Assembly (NCBI GenBank): GCA_020086605.1
Contig: JACBWW010000008.1
Span: 16,892,720 to 16,956,719 of the forward strand
DNA length: 64,000 nucleotides
Reading direction: 5' to 3'
From: Lanius collurio
Taxonomy: Eukaryota > Chordata > Aves > Passeriformes > Laniidae
Position numbers and translations under genes: made by a program. Of the stretch, positions 62,661 to 64,000 are shown piece by piece. A model generated the notes under the pieces. That model was not told the origin of the DNA and made no database searches. It saw only the letters and a list, made by a program, of their open reading frames with translations. Every line of letters starts with the position of its first letter. Within the stretch, counting starts at the first letter, position 1.

Positions 62661-63106
62661 TGTACTGGTTTTGGCTGTGATAAAGTTAATGTTCTTCCAG
62701 GTAGTAGAGTGCTGCATTTTGAATTTAGAATGAGAATAATATTGATAACATACTGATGGTTTAGTTGCTCTAATTAGTGCTTACCCTAAATGAAGGACTT
62801 TTCAGTTGGCCATTCTGTCAGGAAGCAGGAGCATGAGATTCTGGGAAGGAGCGTGGCCACTAGTGCTGACCTAAACAAGGCAAAGAGATATTTTGTACCA
62901 GAAGGAGAAATGCCCAGCATATATATTGGTGACAGTAGGCTCGGAGCTACTGATTGCTCTGGCGGATGGGGTGGACATCAGTCAGCTACTGGTGAGAAAC
63001 TGTAGTATGTATCACTTATTTCTCATGGGTTTTATTCCTCTTTCCCTCTCATTCTTTCTCAATATTATTATTAATATATTATTGTATATCTATATAAGTA
63101 GTCTTT
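62661..63106 (+). mobile_element. ERV LTR (sense), lacking its 3' part
   Basis: It starts TGTACTGGTTTTGGC at 62661 and resembles a common avian LTR through U3. TATATA lies at 62920-62925 and a T/A-rich R-proximal stretch of ATT units at 63060-63085. The expected AATAAA or ATTAAA signal, U5 and terminal CA are missing, because the sequence changes at about 63106 to CR1 coding sequence. Either the CR1 inserted here, in which case U5 should reappear beyond the right edge, or the LTR was truncated. Confidence 0.75.
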
Positions 63107-64000
63107 TAGGAGCACTGGTTCAGAGAGATACTCTGGAAAATAGTCCTGAATAACAAAAGGGTCCAGGAAGTCTGGACATACTTTAAGAAGGAAATCTTGA
63201 GTGTGCAAGAGGAGGCCATCCCTATGTGCTAAAAGGCAAGCTGTCAGGGAATAAAACCAGGTTGGCTGAATATATTTTACAGGATATCAGGAAAAAAAAG
63301 AGGGTTTATGACCTTTGGGAGAAGGGGCAGGCACAAGAGTATGAGGTTGTCTTTAGGTCATGTAGAGAGAAAATTAGAAAGGTGAACTCTCAGCTAGAAC
63401 TCAATCTGGTCACTGCTCTGAATGATGATAAAGTGTTTTTATAAGTACTTAAGCAAAAAAGGAGGGCCAAAGAAAATCTCCTTCCATTATTGGATGCAGG
63501 GAGTACAGGGTCATCAAGGAGAAGTAAAAGGCTGAGGTCCTTAATACTCTCAGGCTATAACTGTAAGACCAGTGATCCTCAGAGCAATCAGCCCCCTGAG
63601 CTGGTTGACAGAGACAGGGACAGGGAGCAGATTGCGCTCCCCAGAGTCCTAGAGGAAGTAGTTACTGACCTGCTGAACCATTCAGACACTCACAGGTATA
63701 TGGGACTAGATGGGATTCAGCCAAGGGTACTGAGGCAGGTGACAGAAGAGGTCAACAAGCTGCTCTCCATCATTTATCATCAGTCCAGATGAACCAGGGA
63801 GGTCTCAGGTGACTGGAGGCTGGCCAGTGGTCCCATCCAGAAGAAAGGTCAGAAGGGGGATCCAGGGAAATACAGGCCTGTCAGACTCACCTTGGTGCTA
63901 GAGAAGGTTATGGAACAAATCATCTTGAGTGATCACATGGCACATACAGGAGAATCAGGGGATCAGGCCCAGAAAACACAGGTTTGTGAATAGTCTTGGC
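63107..64000 (+). mobile_element. CR1 LINE (sense), running off the right edge
   Basis: It begins in the endonuclease-RT linker and continues through the segment before RT to the 'KYRPVRLTLVLEKVMEQIIL' equivalent near 63865-63930. The RT core lies beyond the window. The sequence is close to the CR1 at 34505-37041 throughout the shared part and lacks the LTR found there, so it serves as an empty-site comparison for that insertion. Confidence 0.9.
63226..63792 (+). pseudogene. CR1 ORF2 linker and pre-RT remnant
   Basis: Two open stretches (63226-63444 and 63490-63792) encode the region between endonuclease and RT. The first has 'YILQDIRKKKRVYDLWEKG' and 'REKIRKVNSQLELNL'. The second has 'EEVVTDLLNHSDTHRYMG', 'DGIQPRVLRQVTEEVNK' and 'LSIIYHQS'. 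They are separated by a stop or frameshift near 63445. This is the clearest linker sequence in the window. Confidence 0.85.

Noticed and set aside
1..64000. Search for tRNA, rRNA, CRISPR arrays, operons and ribosome-binding sites
   Set aside because: None seen. The sequence is avian nuclear DNA, and short direct repeats present are TSDs and microsatellites, not spaced arrays.

Overview
The window looks like non-coding nuclear DNA from a bird, most likely a songbird. The evidence is the repeat content. There are seven loci of CR1 LINE, the dominant avian retrotransposon, several ending in the avian ATTCTATG-like 3' tail. There are also about ten endogenous-retrovirus LTRs that resemble avian LTR families. 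I assigned families by recognising the sequence, not by a library search. Species and chromosome cannot be told from this. No intact host gene, tRNA, rRNA, CRISPR array or bacterial-type feature is supportable. All open reading frames are short (under 200 codons) and are either CR1 remnants, antisense shadows of repeats, or chance frames in AT-rich DNA.

Layout. 1-1700: three antisense CR1 pieces in a scrambled order. 1.7-12.0 kb: unique AT-rich DNA with a possible LTR fragment near 4.7 kb. 12.0-13.3 kb: antisense CR1. 14.4-16.8 kb: a long sense LTR with a second LTR inserted just before its 3' end. 20.8-23.2 kb: minus-strand ERV remnant (LTR, primer-binding site, leader), split by a sense LTR. 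23.7, 27.6 and 28.3 kb: three small solo LTRs with target-site duplications (TSDs). 34.2-37.1 kb: three-layer nest of antisense CR1, sense CR1 and solo LTR. 44.6-47.5 kb: the longest CR1, with endonuclease and RT remnants, split by a solo LTR with a perfect 6-bp TSD. 48.7-49.7 kb: LTR abutting a deleted CR1. 56.4-56.8 kb: CR1 fragment. 62.7-64.0 kb: LTR cut off by a CR1 that runs out of the window.

By my boundaries about 17 kb (a quarter of the window) is recognisable retroelement. That is high for an average bird chromosome arm. The elements are dead: in each of the four CR1 copies where the RT catalytic Asp-Asp box can be read, at least one Asp is lost. The main biological content is a relative-age record of CR1 and ERV insertions, read from nesting and TSDs. 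I found no convincing new functional system.
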